From NCBI RefSeq assembly GCF_020923495.1, contig NZ_CP064048.1, forward strand, positions 397,501 to 461,500: a stretch of 64,000 nucleotides of DNA, written 5' to 3'. Position numbers and translations under genes: made by a program. The notes beneath the pieces are model-generated. The model worked only from the letters and a program-made list of their open reading frames with translations, made no database searches and had not been told where the DNA came from. The stretch is from Brevibacillus sedimenti (GTDB taxonomy: Bacteria > Bacillota > Bacilli > Brevibacillales > Brevibacillaceae). Below are positions 25,043 through 33,050 of this stretch, piece by piece (within the stretch, counting starts at the first letter, position 1; every line of letters starts with the position of its first letter).

Positions 25043-25657
25043 TTACGATTCACGTTTTGGCGGGGTGGGACCTGCGGTGATCTTGTCCCGTTCGCGGTTG
25101 GCTCGCGGCGCATGTTGGCGGCGTTCTTTTCCGCCGTCGCGTCCGCCTTTTTCCCCCTTGGCGAACTTGCTCTTGTTGTCTCCCCGCTCATGGCGGCCGC
25201 TGCGCTCACCGGACGAGCCGCTCCGCTCGGTTCGCTCCTGTCTGCCGTGGCGCGGGTGAAAACGGCGGCGTTCCTTTCGTTCGATATACAGGGATGGTTC
25301 GTCCCTGTCCGATTCCTTGCGCTGTTCGGCATCCGTCCCCTCTGCTCCGTCTGCTGCTTCCTGCCCATGCTGGTCTGGCGAGGCCGGTTTTACCTTTTTC
25401 AGCACAAAATAGGGACAGCCAAAGTTGCAAAATTCGTGCAGGTACTCATCCAACGCGGCGATTCGCTGCTCGAACGGCACTTTGCGGTTGCTGTTGTCGT
25501 AAAACCCGCGCAGGCGCAACTGGCCGTAACCCCAATCCCCAACGATGTAATCGTACTTGTCGAGAATGTCACTGTAGCGTTCCTTGAACGCTTCCGGGTT
25601 CCACCCGTCGCGATTTTCCTCCATGACCTCGTACGTACCGGCTGGCGTGCGAATCAA
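25043..25657 (-). CDS. yutD: YutD (DUF1027) with a long charged C-terminal extension
   Basis: Residues 1-92 form the YutD domain: VMEENRDGWNPEAFKERY, YIVGDWGYGQLRLRGFY and LHEFCNFGCPYFVLKK with two conserved Cys. Residues about 93-204 are a low-complexity tail of Arg, Lys, Glu, Gly and Ser with no hydrophobic core. B. subtilis YutD is only about half this length. The tail resembles intrinsically disordered RNA-binding segments; that is inference. The family function is unknown. Confidence 0.85.
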   Translation of the reverse strand: MIRTPAGTYEVMEENRDGWNPEAFKERYSDILDKYDYIVGDWGYGQLRLRGFYDNSNRKVPFEQRIAALDEYLHEFCNFGCPYFVLKKVKPASPDQHGQEAADGAEGTDAEQRKESDRDEPSLYIERKERRRFHPRHGRQERTERSGSSGERSGRHERGDNKSKFAKGEKGGRDGGKERRQHAPRANRERDKITAGPTPPKRES

Positions 25658-25781
25658 GACCGCTTCCTCCTTACACTTTGCATACTACGTCCATCTTATC
25701 ACATTTTTCGCAGAGGGAGTTAAATTTCCCACGAAAACTCCCCATCCGCGGGGGACACCCTAGCTGTAGGGGGTGGAACCA

Positions 25782-26639
25782 TTGAAAAAAACATGGCTGT
25801 TTCCTGTTCTCGCAGGTCTTGCTTTGGTCGCGTCCGCTTGTACGCCAAATGCCGCTCCGAATGACCGTCATCCGGGCACAACGGTTCAACAAGCCGTTCC
25901 GCGCATGCATATGGACGGTATCGGCATGCGGAACAACGACGGCATAGGCGCCCGTCCTTTCGACGTTCTCGGTACGCGTCCCTTTGACGGCATGGGTATG
26001 CGCGACTACGATCTGGGCGTGAGAAACACACCGTACGGCACTGACTACATGAACAACAACTACAACGCGTACACCAGCGGCGCCCGCTCGTACAATGCCT
26101 TTACGGACGACGGACGGCGCCCGTTTGACGGTGTAGGCACTCCGTCGATTTATCGTGACCGCAGCCGCGTAGGCACGATGGCGACGACCATGCCGCGAAT
26201 GGGCTTTGCCCAAATCGACCGGAAGCACGTCCGTACGGCCGGAGTGAATAATGTCTATGTCGACCGGGAGGCGCTGGCCCGCGCCGTGGGCAACGTGACT
26301 GCCAGCTGCCCGGGCGTGAACCGCTCCACCGTTCTCGTCACAGACGAGGAGATTTTCGTCGGCCTCAACACCCTGGGCGGGGACAACCGCGTGACCAAGG
26401 AACAGGCACGCATGGGCGCTCAGTCGATTGCACCTCGCTACTACAAGGTGTATGTGACCGACAACGCAAACGACATCGCCGAAATCGCCCGCATCGCCAG
26501 CCGCGCAAACAACGTCACGATGGGACGACACGCCGATGAACAGCGCAGCGTGGATGCCCTGATCAAGCGACTGGGCGGCAAGGTGGACGGCGAAGAAATG
26601 AAGACCAAAGGCTCCAAAATGACCACAACCACCCGCTAA
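25782..26639 (+). CDS. yutC: YhcN/YlaJ-family spore lipoprotein (YutC)
   Basis: This 285-residue lipoprotein has lipobox LVASAC near residues 16-21. The first half is a low-complexity stretch with repeated R-PFD-G-M/V-G units (FDVLGTRPFDGMGMRDYD). The C-terminal YhcN domain has AVGNVTASCPGVNRSTVLVTDEE-type sequence and a final IKRLGGKVDGEEM. I prefer TTG at 25782 because AGGGGGTGG ends about 5 bases before it; GTG 25773 is inside that site. Relatives localise to the spore inner membrane. Confidence 0.82.
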   Translation: MKKTWLFPVLAGLALVASACTPNAAPNDRHPGTTVQQAVPRMHMDGIGMRNNDGIGARPFDVLGTRPFDGMGMRDYDLGVRNTPYGTDYMNNNYNAYTSGARSYNAFTDDGRRPFDGVGTPSIYRDRSRVGTMATTMPRMGFAQIDRKHVRTAGVNNVYVDREALARAVGNVTASCPGVNRSTVLVTDEEIFVGLNTLGGDNRVTKEQARMGAQSIAPRYYKVYVTDNANDIAEIARIASRANNVTMGRHADEQRSVDALIKRLGGKVDGEEMKTKGSKMTTTTR

Positions 26640-26645
26640 CGGCAA

Positions 26646-26679
26646 CAAACCCCTATGACTGCCATAGGGGTTTGCTTTT
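26646..26679. terminator. bidirectional terminator between yutC and lipA
   Basis: CAAACCCCTATG pairs with CATAGGGGTTTG, then CTTTTTT. Confidence 0.9.
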
Positions 26680-26683
26680 TTGT

Positions 26684-27571
26684 CTACTTTGCCTGTGCGA
26701 TCGATTCCTTGGCGGCGTTTGCCTGTTCGTGGGCGTGGTACGAGCTGCGCACCAGCGGACCTGCCTCCACGTGGCTGAAACCGCGCTTCATGCCTTCTTC
26801 CCTGAGGCGGGCAAACTCGTCGGGGTGGTAGTACTTTTCTACGGGCAGGTGTTTTTTGGTCGGCTGCAGGTACTGGCCGATGGTCATGATGTTGACATCG
26901 ACCGCACGCAGATCGTCCATGGTTTCCAAAATCTCCTCGAACGTTTCACCTACCCCGATCATCAGGCTGGACTTGGTCGGGATGTCCGGCTGGAATTCCT
27001 TGGACTTTTTCAGCAGTTCCAGCGTCCGGTCGTACTTGGCGCGGGCCCGCACCCGGTCGGAGAGGCGGCGCACCGCTTCGATGTTGTGGTTAAGCACGTC
27101 AGGACGGGCATCCATGACCACTTTGAGCGCATCCCAGTTGCCCATGAAGTCGGGAATCAGCACCTCCACGGAGGCGAGCGGCAGACGGCGGCGTATCGCC
27201 TTGATCGTCTCTGCGAAGATCAGCGCCCCGCCGTCCGCCAGGTCATCGCGGGCAACCGAGGTGACGACGACGTGTTTCAGCCCCATCTGTTCCGCCGCTT
27301 CCGCCACGCGTTCCGGCTCGGCTCGGTCCAGTTCAGTCGGCAGACCGGTCTTCACGGCGCAAAAACGACAGGCCCGGGTACATATATCACCCAAAATCAT
27401 GAAGGTGGCCGTACGATTGGCCCAGCACTCATGAATGTTGGGACACTTTGCTTCCTCGCATACGGTATGCAGCGTCTTGCTGCGCATGGTCTGCTTCAGT
27501 TCCTTGAAGTTGGCCAGTTCTTTTCCTGATACAAGGTTGATCTTGAGCCACTCCGGTTTGCGTAGCGTCAT
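26684..27571 (-). CDS. lipA: lipoyl synthase
   Basis: This 295-residue radical-SAM enzyme inserts two sulfurs into octanoyl chains. It has both Fe-S cluster motifs: the auxiliary cluster [12 protein letters not shown] (CxxxxCxxxxxC) near residue 38 and the radical-[13 protein letters not shown] near 64. The C-terminal [10 protein letters not shown] carries the conserved Arg-Ser-Ser-Tyr. ATG 27571 has GAGGAG upstream. It corresponds to B. subtilis yutB/lipA. Confidence 0.96.
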   Translation of the reverse strand: MTLRKPEWLKINLVSGKELANFKELKQTMRSKTLHTVCEEAKCPNIHECWANRTATFMILGDICTRACRFCAVKTGLPTELDRAEPERVAEAAEQMGLKHVVVTSVARDDLADGGALIFAETIKAIRRRLPLASVEVLIPDFMGNWDALKVVMDARPDVLNHNIEAVRRLSDRVRARAKYDRTLELLKKSKEFQPDIPTKSSLMIGVGETFEEILETMDDLRAVDVNIMTIGQYLQPTKKHLPVEKYYHPDEFARLREEGMKRGFSHVEAGPLVRSSYHAHEQANAAKESIAQAK

Positions 27572-27605
27572 TGGGCTCACTCCTCATTGGACTTGGTCAC
27601 CCTCC

Positions 27606-27634
27606 ATTATAGAGGAATGCCTTTGGGGGGACAA
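27606..27634 (-). promoter_or_regulatory. lipA promoter
   Basis: On the minus strand TTGTCC (27634-27629) and TATAAT (27611-27606) are 17 bases apart, 35 bases before the lipA start. The remainder of 27635-27754 shows no gene. Confidence 0.65.
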
Positions 27635-27754
27635 TATCCGCTCCCGTTTCGGGTGTATGTATGCCCGCCACACTCGCGACCTAGCGAAGCCCGCCGGGAA
27701 AATCCACATACCCAGTCGGTGAAATCCGCGGGACCTGTCCGTGAAATGGTCGCG

Positions 27755-29917
27755 TTACAGCCGGTGCACCTTGTGCCAGTCCGATCCCCGCAGGTACGGT
27801 TCCAACAGCGTGAGCTCCCGCTGCTGGCAGGTGAACAGGAACACCTGGTGCTCTTCGCTCAACTCCGCCACATAGGCCAGCGTCCGCTCCAGCCGCTCCT
27901 GATCGTAGTGGGCAAAATGGTCGTCGAGAAACAGCGGCAATGGCTCCGTCTGCCGACTGACCAGACGCAGCAGCGCCACCCGCTGTGCAAAGTGGAGCTG
28001 ATCCTGCGTGCCCAGGGAACACTGTTCCTGCTCCACGACCCGCTGCCGGACGGGTTCCAGCAGCCGGACCGCAAACCGTTCGCGCGGGTCCAGCCGCACG
28101 TCCCGGTACTTGCCGCCCGTGATCCGGGCCATCACATCGGAAGCCAGTCCGTTCAACACAGGGGAGACGTCCCGATTCCATTCCGCCAAAGCCTCCCGCA
28201 GCGTGTCACGGGCCAACTGCAGCGCTTCCCTTCTCATCTGCAGGCTGCGCAGGGCGGCGATGGCGTCCTCGTATTCACTGCGTGCCCGCGCAACCGATAC
28301 GGAATCATGGCTCCCCATCTCGCCCGATGCCCGGGCGATTTGCTCACGCAGTTCCTGCAGCCGCTCTTCCGTCTCCTTCAAGGACTGTACGAGGCCATCC
28401 CGTTCCCGGTCCCGTTCCGCTTTTTCCGCTTCCAATATGGAGCGCAGCTCATCCCCCCAGCGGGCGAGCAGCCGCGCTTCTTCCTCGCGCCGCTTCCACT
28501 CCTCCGTCTGCCTGTCCGCTTCCCGCTGCCGGCTCATGTTCAGCAGCGCTTCCCGAAGCTGGAGAAACGCGACCCAATCAGCCGCGTTCCATGCCTGATA
28601 AATCTCGCGAAGTGTTGCTTCCAGGCGGTCCGCCTCCTGCTGCAAGCGCCGCCACTCCTCGATGACGGCCGGCACGTGCTGGTTTCCGCGTGCACGTCTG
28701 CGCCTCAATGTACCGACCGCAGCCAAGAGGACTGCCAGTACGCCGGCAATCCAGCCATACGTTCCTTTCCCCGCCAGGAAAGCACCTGCCGCTGCCGCCA
28801 ACAGCAGGCCGCTTCCCGCCCGCAACAACCGATCTGAAGAAAATTTTCCCGTCGCTTTTTGCCGCGGCCGCTCCGTTCCGACGATGGCGGATGCGGCCAG
28901 GCTATTTACCTGTTCCCGGCAGGTTTCCCACGCCTTGCGCAATTCGAGGGCCCGCTGGTAGTCGGCTTCCAGCCGTTCCCGTTCCGTTTCCGATCCCGTA
29001 TCGGCATCAGAGGCAGATCGGGCGGCCAGCGCAGCCAACAGCTCCCGCGTTTCCCGGTGCAGACGGCGCTCTTCCGCGGTGACGGCATTTTCTTCCCACG
29101 CTTCCCACTGTTCAGGAGAAGGAGCAATGTAGCTTTGGCGCCAGCGCGCCTGCCATTCCGCCTCTGCCTCCTGCACCCTGTGCAGGCGCTGCCGCAGCTT
29201 TTCCCGCGTCCGCTCCCGTTCTTGCCGCTCCGCTTCCCAATCCGCGATCTGCCGGGCCAGCCTGCTAGCAGCAGCCCACCCCGCTTCCGCTTCGGCCAGG
29301 GCACGCTCTTTTTGTGCGACGCGCGCACCTGCTTTTCCCAGGAGCGTATTGTCCGCCCGCTCCTTTTTCCCGATCGTCGCCAGTTCCCGCTCCAGTTCCG
29401 CCAGGACCCGATTGACCGCCGGGTCGGCTTCGTCCGTACCCAGCGATGGCAGCAGGTGCTCAGCCGCCGCCATCTGTTCCCGCCTGATCCAGGTGACATC
29501 GGTAAACAGGCTGCGCGTCAACCCGAGGTGCAGCTCGAGAAAATTGCGCTCCTTTCGCCGGTCTTCCTGGTACAGGCCGGTTACCTCCGACCAGTCCGGA
29601 TTGAGAAACAGCCGCGCCTGCTCCCGCTCCTTTTCCAACCAGCGGTGCAGCCGGTATGATTTGCCCGCCACTTCGTACTGGACGATGGTTTCGTACGTCC
29701 CGCCATCCCAGGGCAGGTACTTCTCGTACTCCGGCAGGTAGCGGGCCGTCCGGACGTAGTCTTTTTTCATCCCGTACAGCGCGGCAAACAGCCCCTCCAG
29801 CAGGGTGGATTTGCCCGCTTCGTTGGGGGCGCAAAACAGGTTGATCCCTGGGGCAAAGCGAAAGACCGCGTCACGCCACTTGCCAAATCCCCGCAGCTGC
29901 AGTTCGTCGATTTTCAC
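27755..29917 (-). CDS. yhaN: YhaN-type SMC-like ATPase with a membrane hairpin
   Basis: This 720-residue SbcC/Rad50-like protein has Walker A PNEAGKSTLLEG at residues 31-42, long coiled coils, and a C-terminal signature SLGTQDQLHFAQRVALL with Walker B PLFLDDHFAHYD. Residues about 367-403 form a hydrophobic hairpin (LLLAAAAGAF, GVLAVLLAAVG) where Rad50 would have its zinc hook, so the coil apex may sit in the membrane. B. subtilis YhaN is longer. Its start overlaps the yhaO stop by ATGA, giving a YhaO-YhaN nuclease-ATPase pair. Confidence 0.88.
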   Translation of the reverse strand: MKIDELQLRGFGKWRDAVFRFAPGINLFCAPNEAGKSTLLEGLFAALYGMKKDYVRTARYLPEYEKYLPWDGGTYETIVQYEVAGKSYRLHRWLEKEREQARLFLNPDWSEVTGLYQEDRRKERNFLELHLGLTRSLFTDVTWIRREQMAAAEHLLPSLGTDEADPAVNRVLAELERELATIGKKERADNTLLGKAGARVAQKERALAEAEAGWAAASRLARQIADWEAERQERERTREKLRQRLHRVQEAEAEWQARWRQSYIAPSPEQWEAWEENAVTAEERRLHRETRELLAALAARSASDADTGSETERERLEADYQRALELRKAWETCREQVNSLAASAIVGTERPRQKATGKFSSDRLLRAGSGLLLAAAAGAFLAGKGTYGWIAGVLAVLLAAVGTLRRRRARGNQHVPAVIEEWRRLQQEADRLEATLREIYQAWNAADWVAFLQLREALLNMSRQREADRQTEEWKRREEEARLLARWGDELRSILEAEKAERDRERDGLVQSLKETEERLQELREQIARASGEMGSHDSVSVARARSEYEDAIAALRSLQMRREALQLARDTLREALAEWNRDVSPVLNGLASDVMARITGGKYRDVRLDPRERFAVRLLEPVRQRVVEQEQCSLGTQDQLHFAQRVALLRLVSRQTEPLPLFLDDHFAHYDQERLERTLAYVAELSEEHQVFLFTCQQRELTLLEPYLRGSDWHKVHRL

Positions 29918-31038
29918 CGCAAGATCCCCCCGATCCGCGCCAGCGCTTCCCGGCGAGCCATCCTGGCGATGTCACGCTGCCACTCGTCGGCACCTTCCGC
30001 CTCTGCTTCCGCCAGCTTGGACAGCCATCTGCCCCAGACACCGGATTGTGCTTGCAGCTGGTCAGCGTCCAGATCGGGCCAGGTGCGATCCGTGCACTGC
30101 ACGTAAAAGAAGCGGGACAGCCGCTGCTCCACCACTTCCACCGGCGGGGTGAAATGGGCGGACCTCTCCCCTGTCAGGGTCAAATACAGCAGACAGTCGT
30201 CCTCCTCGTCGGCCAGCTCCCGCTCCAGCACATTGACGAGCTGTTCCGTCGTCTCCGCCCCCGCAACGTCCACCTCCCGCCTGGAGATGATGCGGCTTTG
30301 CACCGGCACGTGCTCCAGCCGGAGGCGTCCGTCTTTCTCCAACTCGCCGTACATGACAAAACGCTCCCCCGCTTCTTTGGCGGAGAGCCCTTCCGGCGAA
30401 CCGGGATAGGCGGCAAACGGCGCCTGGCTGACCGGGTGGAGAAACACGGCCGGCTTGTGGATGTGGCCCAGCGCGATGTAGTCCATGCCTGCTGCAGCCA
30501 TTTCTTCCAGCGTCATCGGCGCGTACGGATGGTGCCCGTCCGCCCCGCCGTTAACCACGCTGCCATGCAGCACCATCAGGTGGTGCCGATACCCGTGCAG
30601 CCGGCCGGGAAAGGCGGGCAGCGGCGATTCGTACACGTGCGGCTGGGGGAAACCCCATCCGTAGACGACGCATGATTTGTCCGGGAATTCGTACGCCCCC
30701 CATTCCGGTGTAAACCAGAAAACATTGCCCGGCCACTCCAGCGTCTGGTAATAGGAGTCGGGATGCCACGGATCGTGATTGCCCGGCGCGATGCAGACCG
30801 GCACCGGCGCCACGCTGGCAAACAAATCGCGCAAAAAAAGCGCGGTGGAGCGCCTCCCTCCGTGGTATTCCAGCAGGTCTCCGGCGATCAGCCAGAAATC
30901 GGCCTGCTTGTCCAGCACCAGGTCGCGGATGGTGCGCATCGTCCGGCGAAAGTCCTCCTGCCTGAGCTCGTACAGGGCGGACAATGTCTGAAGCGGCGCA
31001 TCCAAATGGACGTCCGCGGTATGGATAAACCTCAGCAT
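29914..31038 (-). CDS. yhaO: YhaO-type DNA repair exonuclease (Mre11/SbcD-like)
   Basis: This 374-residue calcineurin-like phosphoesterase has the five metal motifs: TADVHLDAPL at 7-16, IAGDLLEY near 51, APGNHDPWHP near 87, VLHGSV near 157 and ALGHIHKPA near 190. With YhaN it forms an Mre11-Rad50-like complex. The pair is translationally coupled. It is divergent from larC across a 129-base gap. Confidence 0.92.
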   Translation of the reverse strand: MLRFIHTADVHLDAPLQTLSALYELRQEDFRRTMRTIRDLVLDKQADFWLIAGDLLEYHGGRRSTALFLRDLFASVAPVPVCIAPGNHDPWHPDSYYQTLEWPGNVFWFTPEWGAYEFPDKSCVVYGWGFPQPHVYESPLPAFPGRLHGYRHHLMVLHGSVVNGGADGHHPYAPMTLEEMAAAGMDYIALGHIHKPAVFLHPVSQAPFAAYPGSPEGLSAKEAGERFVMYGELEKDGRLRLEHVPVQSRIISRREVDVAGAETTEQLVNVLERELADEEDDCLLYLTLTGERSAHFTPPVEVVEQRLSRFFYVQCTDRTWPDLDADQLQAQSGVWGRWLSKLAEAEAEGADEWQRDIARMARREALARIGGILR

Positions 31039-31167
31039 GTGAACCTCCCCGACATGACAGCGCCCCGCTGCCGTGTTACACTTTGGTCAACGGTTGTATC
31101 GTCACGCGAACATATTTTCTCTTTCATGATACAGGAAGCAACAACCGATTGAAAAGGAGCGATTGCG

Positions 31168-32070
31168 ATGCGAATAGCGTACCTGGACTGTTTTTCCGGG
31201 CTCAGCGGCGACATGATGCTGGCCGCGCTGGTCGACGCGGGGGCAGACCGCGATCGAATCGAACAGGAATTGCGCAAACTGCCGCTGGGACCGTTTCGAC
31301 TGGAGTGGAAAACCGTCGTCAAAAAAGGCGTCAGCGCACTAAAACTGGACGTTGTCGATGAGGAACAGGAACGCGCCCGCGGGCTGAAGACGCTGCCCGT
31401 CTTGGCCGGAAGCCATCACGCACAAGGTGAGCACAGTCATGAGCATCAGCACCACCACGGCCACGGTCACGGGCATCACCATCACGGCCACCACCATCAC
31501 GATCACAGTCACGAGCATCGCGGCCACGATCACCATCACCACGACCACAACCACCATCACCGCCGCTACAAGGAGATCGCAGAGATAATTGAAGCAGCCG
31601 ATTTGGCACCGCGGGTCGCCGCCCGGGCTCAGGCCGTGTTTGAAAAAATCGCGGTCGCCGAGGCAAAAATCCACAACGTCCCTGTGGAAACCGTCCACTT
31701 TCACGAAGTGGGGGCACTTGATTCGATCGTGGACATTGTCGGGATCGCCCTGGCCCTGGAAGACCTGGAGATCGACCGGTTGTACGCCGGTCCCGTCCCC
31801 ACCGGAAACGGCTATGTCCGCTGCGACCACGGACTCTATCCGGTCCCCGCTCCGGCGACGATGGAACTGCTCAAAGGCATTCCCTTGCGCCAAACCGACA
31901 TCCAAAAGGAGCTGACCACTCCCACAGGGGCAGGCGTCGCGGCAGCCCTGGTCCGCCAATTTGGGCCGCTGCCGGCGATGACCGTGGAAGCGATCGGCTA
32001 CGGGGCGGGCACGCGCGATCTGCCCGACCAGCCCAACGTCCTGCGCGTCCTGATCGGCCATCCCTGCTGA
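31168..32070 (+). CDS. larC: LarC N-terminal domain protein (LarC1), nickel-pincer cofactor synthesis
   Basis: This 300-residue protein has the LarC start MRIAYLDCFSGLSGDMMLAAL, a His-rich loop (residues about 83-131, over half His), ETVHFHEVGALDSIVDIVG and PTGNGYVRCDHGLYPVPAPATMELLKG. It ends naturally after NVLRVLIGHPC, where LarC1 ends in Lactobacillus plantarum. LarC inserts nickel into the pyridinium dithiocarboxylate cofactor of lactate racemase. The C-terminal LarC2 domain is not downstream on this strand but on a convergent gene at 33043-34104. No larA, larB or larE is in the window. Confidence 0.85.
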   Translation: MRIAYLDCFSGLSGDMMLAALVDAGADRDRIEQELRKLPLGPFRLEWKTVVKKGVSALKLDVVDEEQERARGLKTLPVLAGSHHAQGEHSHEHQHHHGHGHGHHHHGHHHHDHSHEHRGHDHHHHDHNHHHRRYKEIAEIIEAADLAPRVAARAQAVFEKIAVAEAKIHNVPVETVHFHEVGALDSIVDIVGIALALEDLEIDRLYAGPVPTGNGYVRCDHGLYPVPAPATMELLKGIPLRQTDIQKELTTPTGAGVAAALVRQFGPLPAMTVEAIGYGAGTRDLPDQPNVLRVLIGHPC

Positions 32071-32076
32071 GCAAAA

Positions 32077-32114
32077 AAACAGCCTTGCCCGCTTGTCAGC
32101 GGACAAGGCTGTCG
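32077..32114. terminator. left copy of duplicated terminator hairpin (copy A)
   Basis: The hairpin CAGCCTTG/CAAGGCTG at 32080-32111 has an inner CCGC/GCGG helix and keeps the A7 tract on its left. That tract makes it a terminator for minus-strand transcripts only. The 38-base segment is identical to 32453-32490. Confidence 0.85.
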
Positions 32115-32452
32115 CAGACTGAAGACAAACTGTTTGTTTATTGAGTGTCCACATGGAAACGATCTTCCATCTTTTCCAGGCCGAAAGGCCTGCACATTGA
32201 TCAACCGAAGGTGGAGAAAAAGGACATGGCATGGAGTGATGGGCCAAGCGAGCTCCTTTGACGACCTGCTCAGCGGAAAAACGCTAGACGCGGGGTATAC
32301 AGGGGGCACAAGTCTCACTTCATTGAAATACCCAGATGTTTGCCCCCTGCCCGCGTCGCGTTTTGAAGCGGATGCCGCCAACTTCTTTGCTGGTCGTCAA
32401 GAGAGCGAGCCGGCCCGATCACCCATGTGCCACGGACTTTGTCTACACGCTG
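32115..32452. repeat. terminator-hosted palindromic repeat, copy A (338 bp)
   Basis: The ends are inverted repeats: CAGACTGAAGACAAAC on the left and the complement of the right end, CAGCGTGTAGACAAAGT. Inside is a two-part stem (32287-32294 with 32350-32357; 32300-32308 with 32341-32349). The flanks GGGCCAAGCGAGCTCCTTTG and GTCAAGAGAGCGAGCCGGCC are imperfect complements, so the whole unit can fold on itself. Both sides carry the same 38-base hairpin. There is no conserved reading frame. Confidence 0.9.
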
Positions 32453-32490
32453 AAACAGCCTTGCCCGCTTGTCAGCGGACAAGGCTGTCG
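32453..32490. terminator. right copy of duplicated terminator hairpin (copy A)
   Basis: This 38-base segment is identical to 32077-32114 but is followed by TTTTTT, so it terminates plus-strand transcripts from larC. The DJ-1 gene stop lies 9 bases to the right. Confidence 0.85.
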
Positions 32491-32498
32491 TTTTTTCA

Positions 32499-33050
32499 CT
32501 AGCGGAGCAGGCGAATAAACTCGCGCATGAACCCTGGCAGATCCGGCCAGGCGTGAGCCGATACCAGATTGCCGTGCACGTGCAGCGTGTCGGTCTTGTA
32601 AACGGCGCCGCACGCTTCCACATCGGGACGGCATGCCTGGTAGGCGGTCAATTCCCGGCCGCGCAGGTGTTCCTTGACCAGAGTCAGGACTTGCGAGCCG
32701 TGGCAGATTACCGCGACCGGCTTGTTTGCTTCAAAGAAGTGGGCGAGGATCGGCTTTAAGTGTTCGTTCAGCCTGATGTACTCCGGCGCCCGTCCCCCGG
32801 GAATGATCAGGCCGTCGTACTCTTCCGCCCTGACGTCGGCAAACGCGACGTGGGAAGACAGCTGGTAGGCGGGTTTTTCCGTGTACGTCTCGCTGTGTGC
32901 TTCAAAATCGTGACAGACCGTGTGCAGCGTCTTTTTGGCGGGGGAAGCGATCACCGCTTCAAATCCCTCTTCCAGGCAGCGGTAGTACGGATAAAAGACT
33001 TCCAGTGCCTCCACCGCGTCACCGGTGACAATTAACACCTTTTTACTCAT
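32499..33050 (-). CDS. DJ-1/PfpI family protein
   Basis: This 183-residue class-I-glutamine-amidotransferase-fold protein starts MSKKVLIVTGDAVEALE, with GLIIPGGRAPEYIRLNE near residue 80 (the conserved acid) and the nucleophile elbow AVICHGSQVL near 113-122, Cys about 116. Members act as proteases, deglycases or stress chaperones. Its start overlaps the LarC2-like gene stop by 8 bases, so the two form an operon. Confidence 0.87.
   Translation of the reverse strand: MSKKVLIVTGDAVEALEVFYPYYRCLEEGFEAVIASPAKKTLHTVCHDFEAHSETYTEKPAYQLSSHVAFADVRAEEYDGLIIPGGRAPEYIRLNEHLKPILAHFFEANKPVAVICHGSQVLTLVKEHLRGRELTAYQACRPDVEACGAVYKTDTLHVHGNLVSAHAWPDLPGFMREFIRLLR

Noticed and set aside
31430..31565. Dense CAC/CAT repeats that look like a tandem DNA repeat or CRISPR
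   Set aside because: They are in frame and encode the His-rich loop usual in LarC and other nickel proteins.
32115..32452. Group II intron or IS200/IS605-type element
   Set aside because: No domain V-like motif, no reverse transcriptase or TnpA/TnpB; those elements do not make target duplications, whereas flanking duplicates are clear here.
32134..32502. Open frame across repeat copy A (also in copy B) giving MGQASSFDD-like peptides
   Set aside because: Copies A and B share part of the frame because the DNA is similar, but copy C shifts frame in the middle, there is no good ribosome site, and the conservation pattern follows the stem rather than codons.
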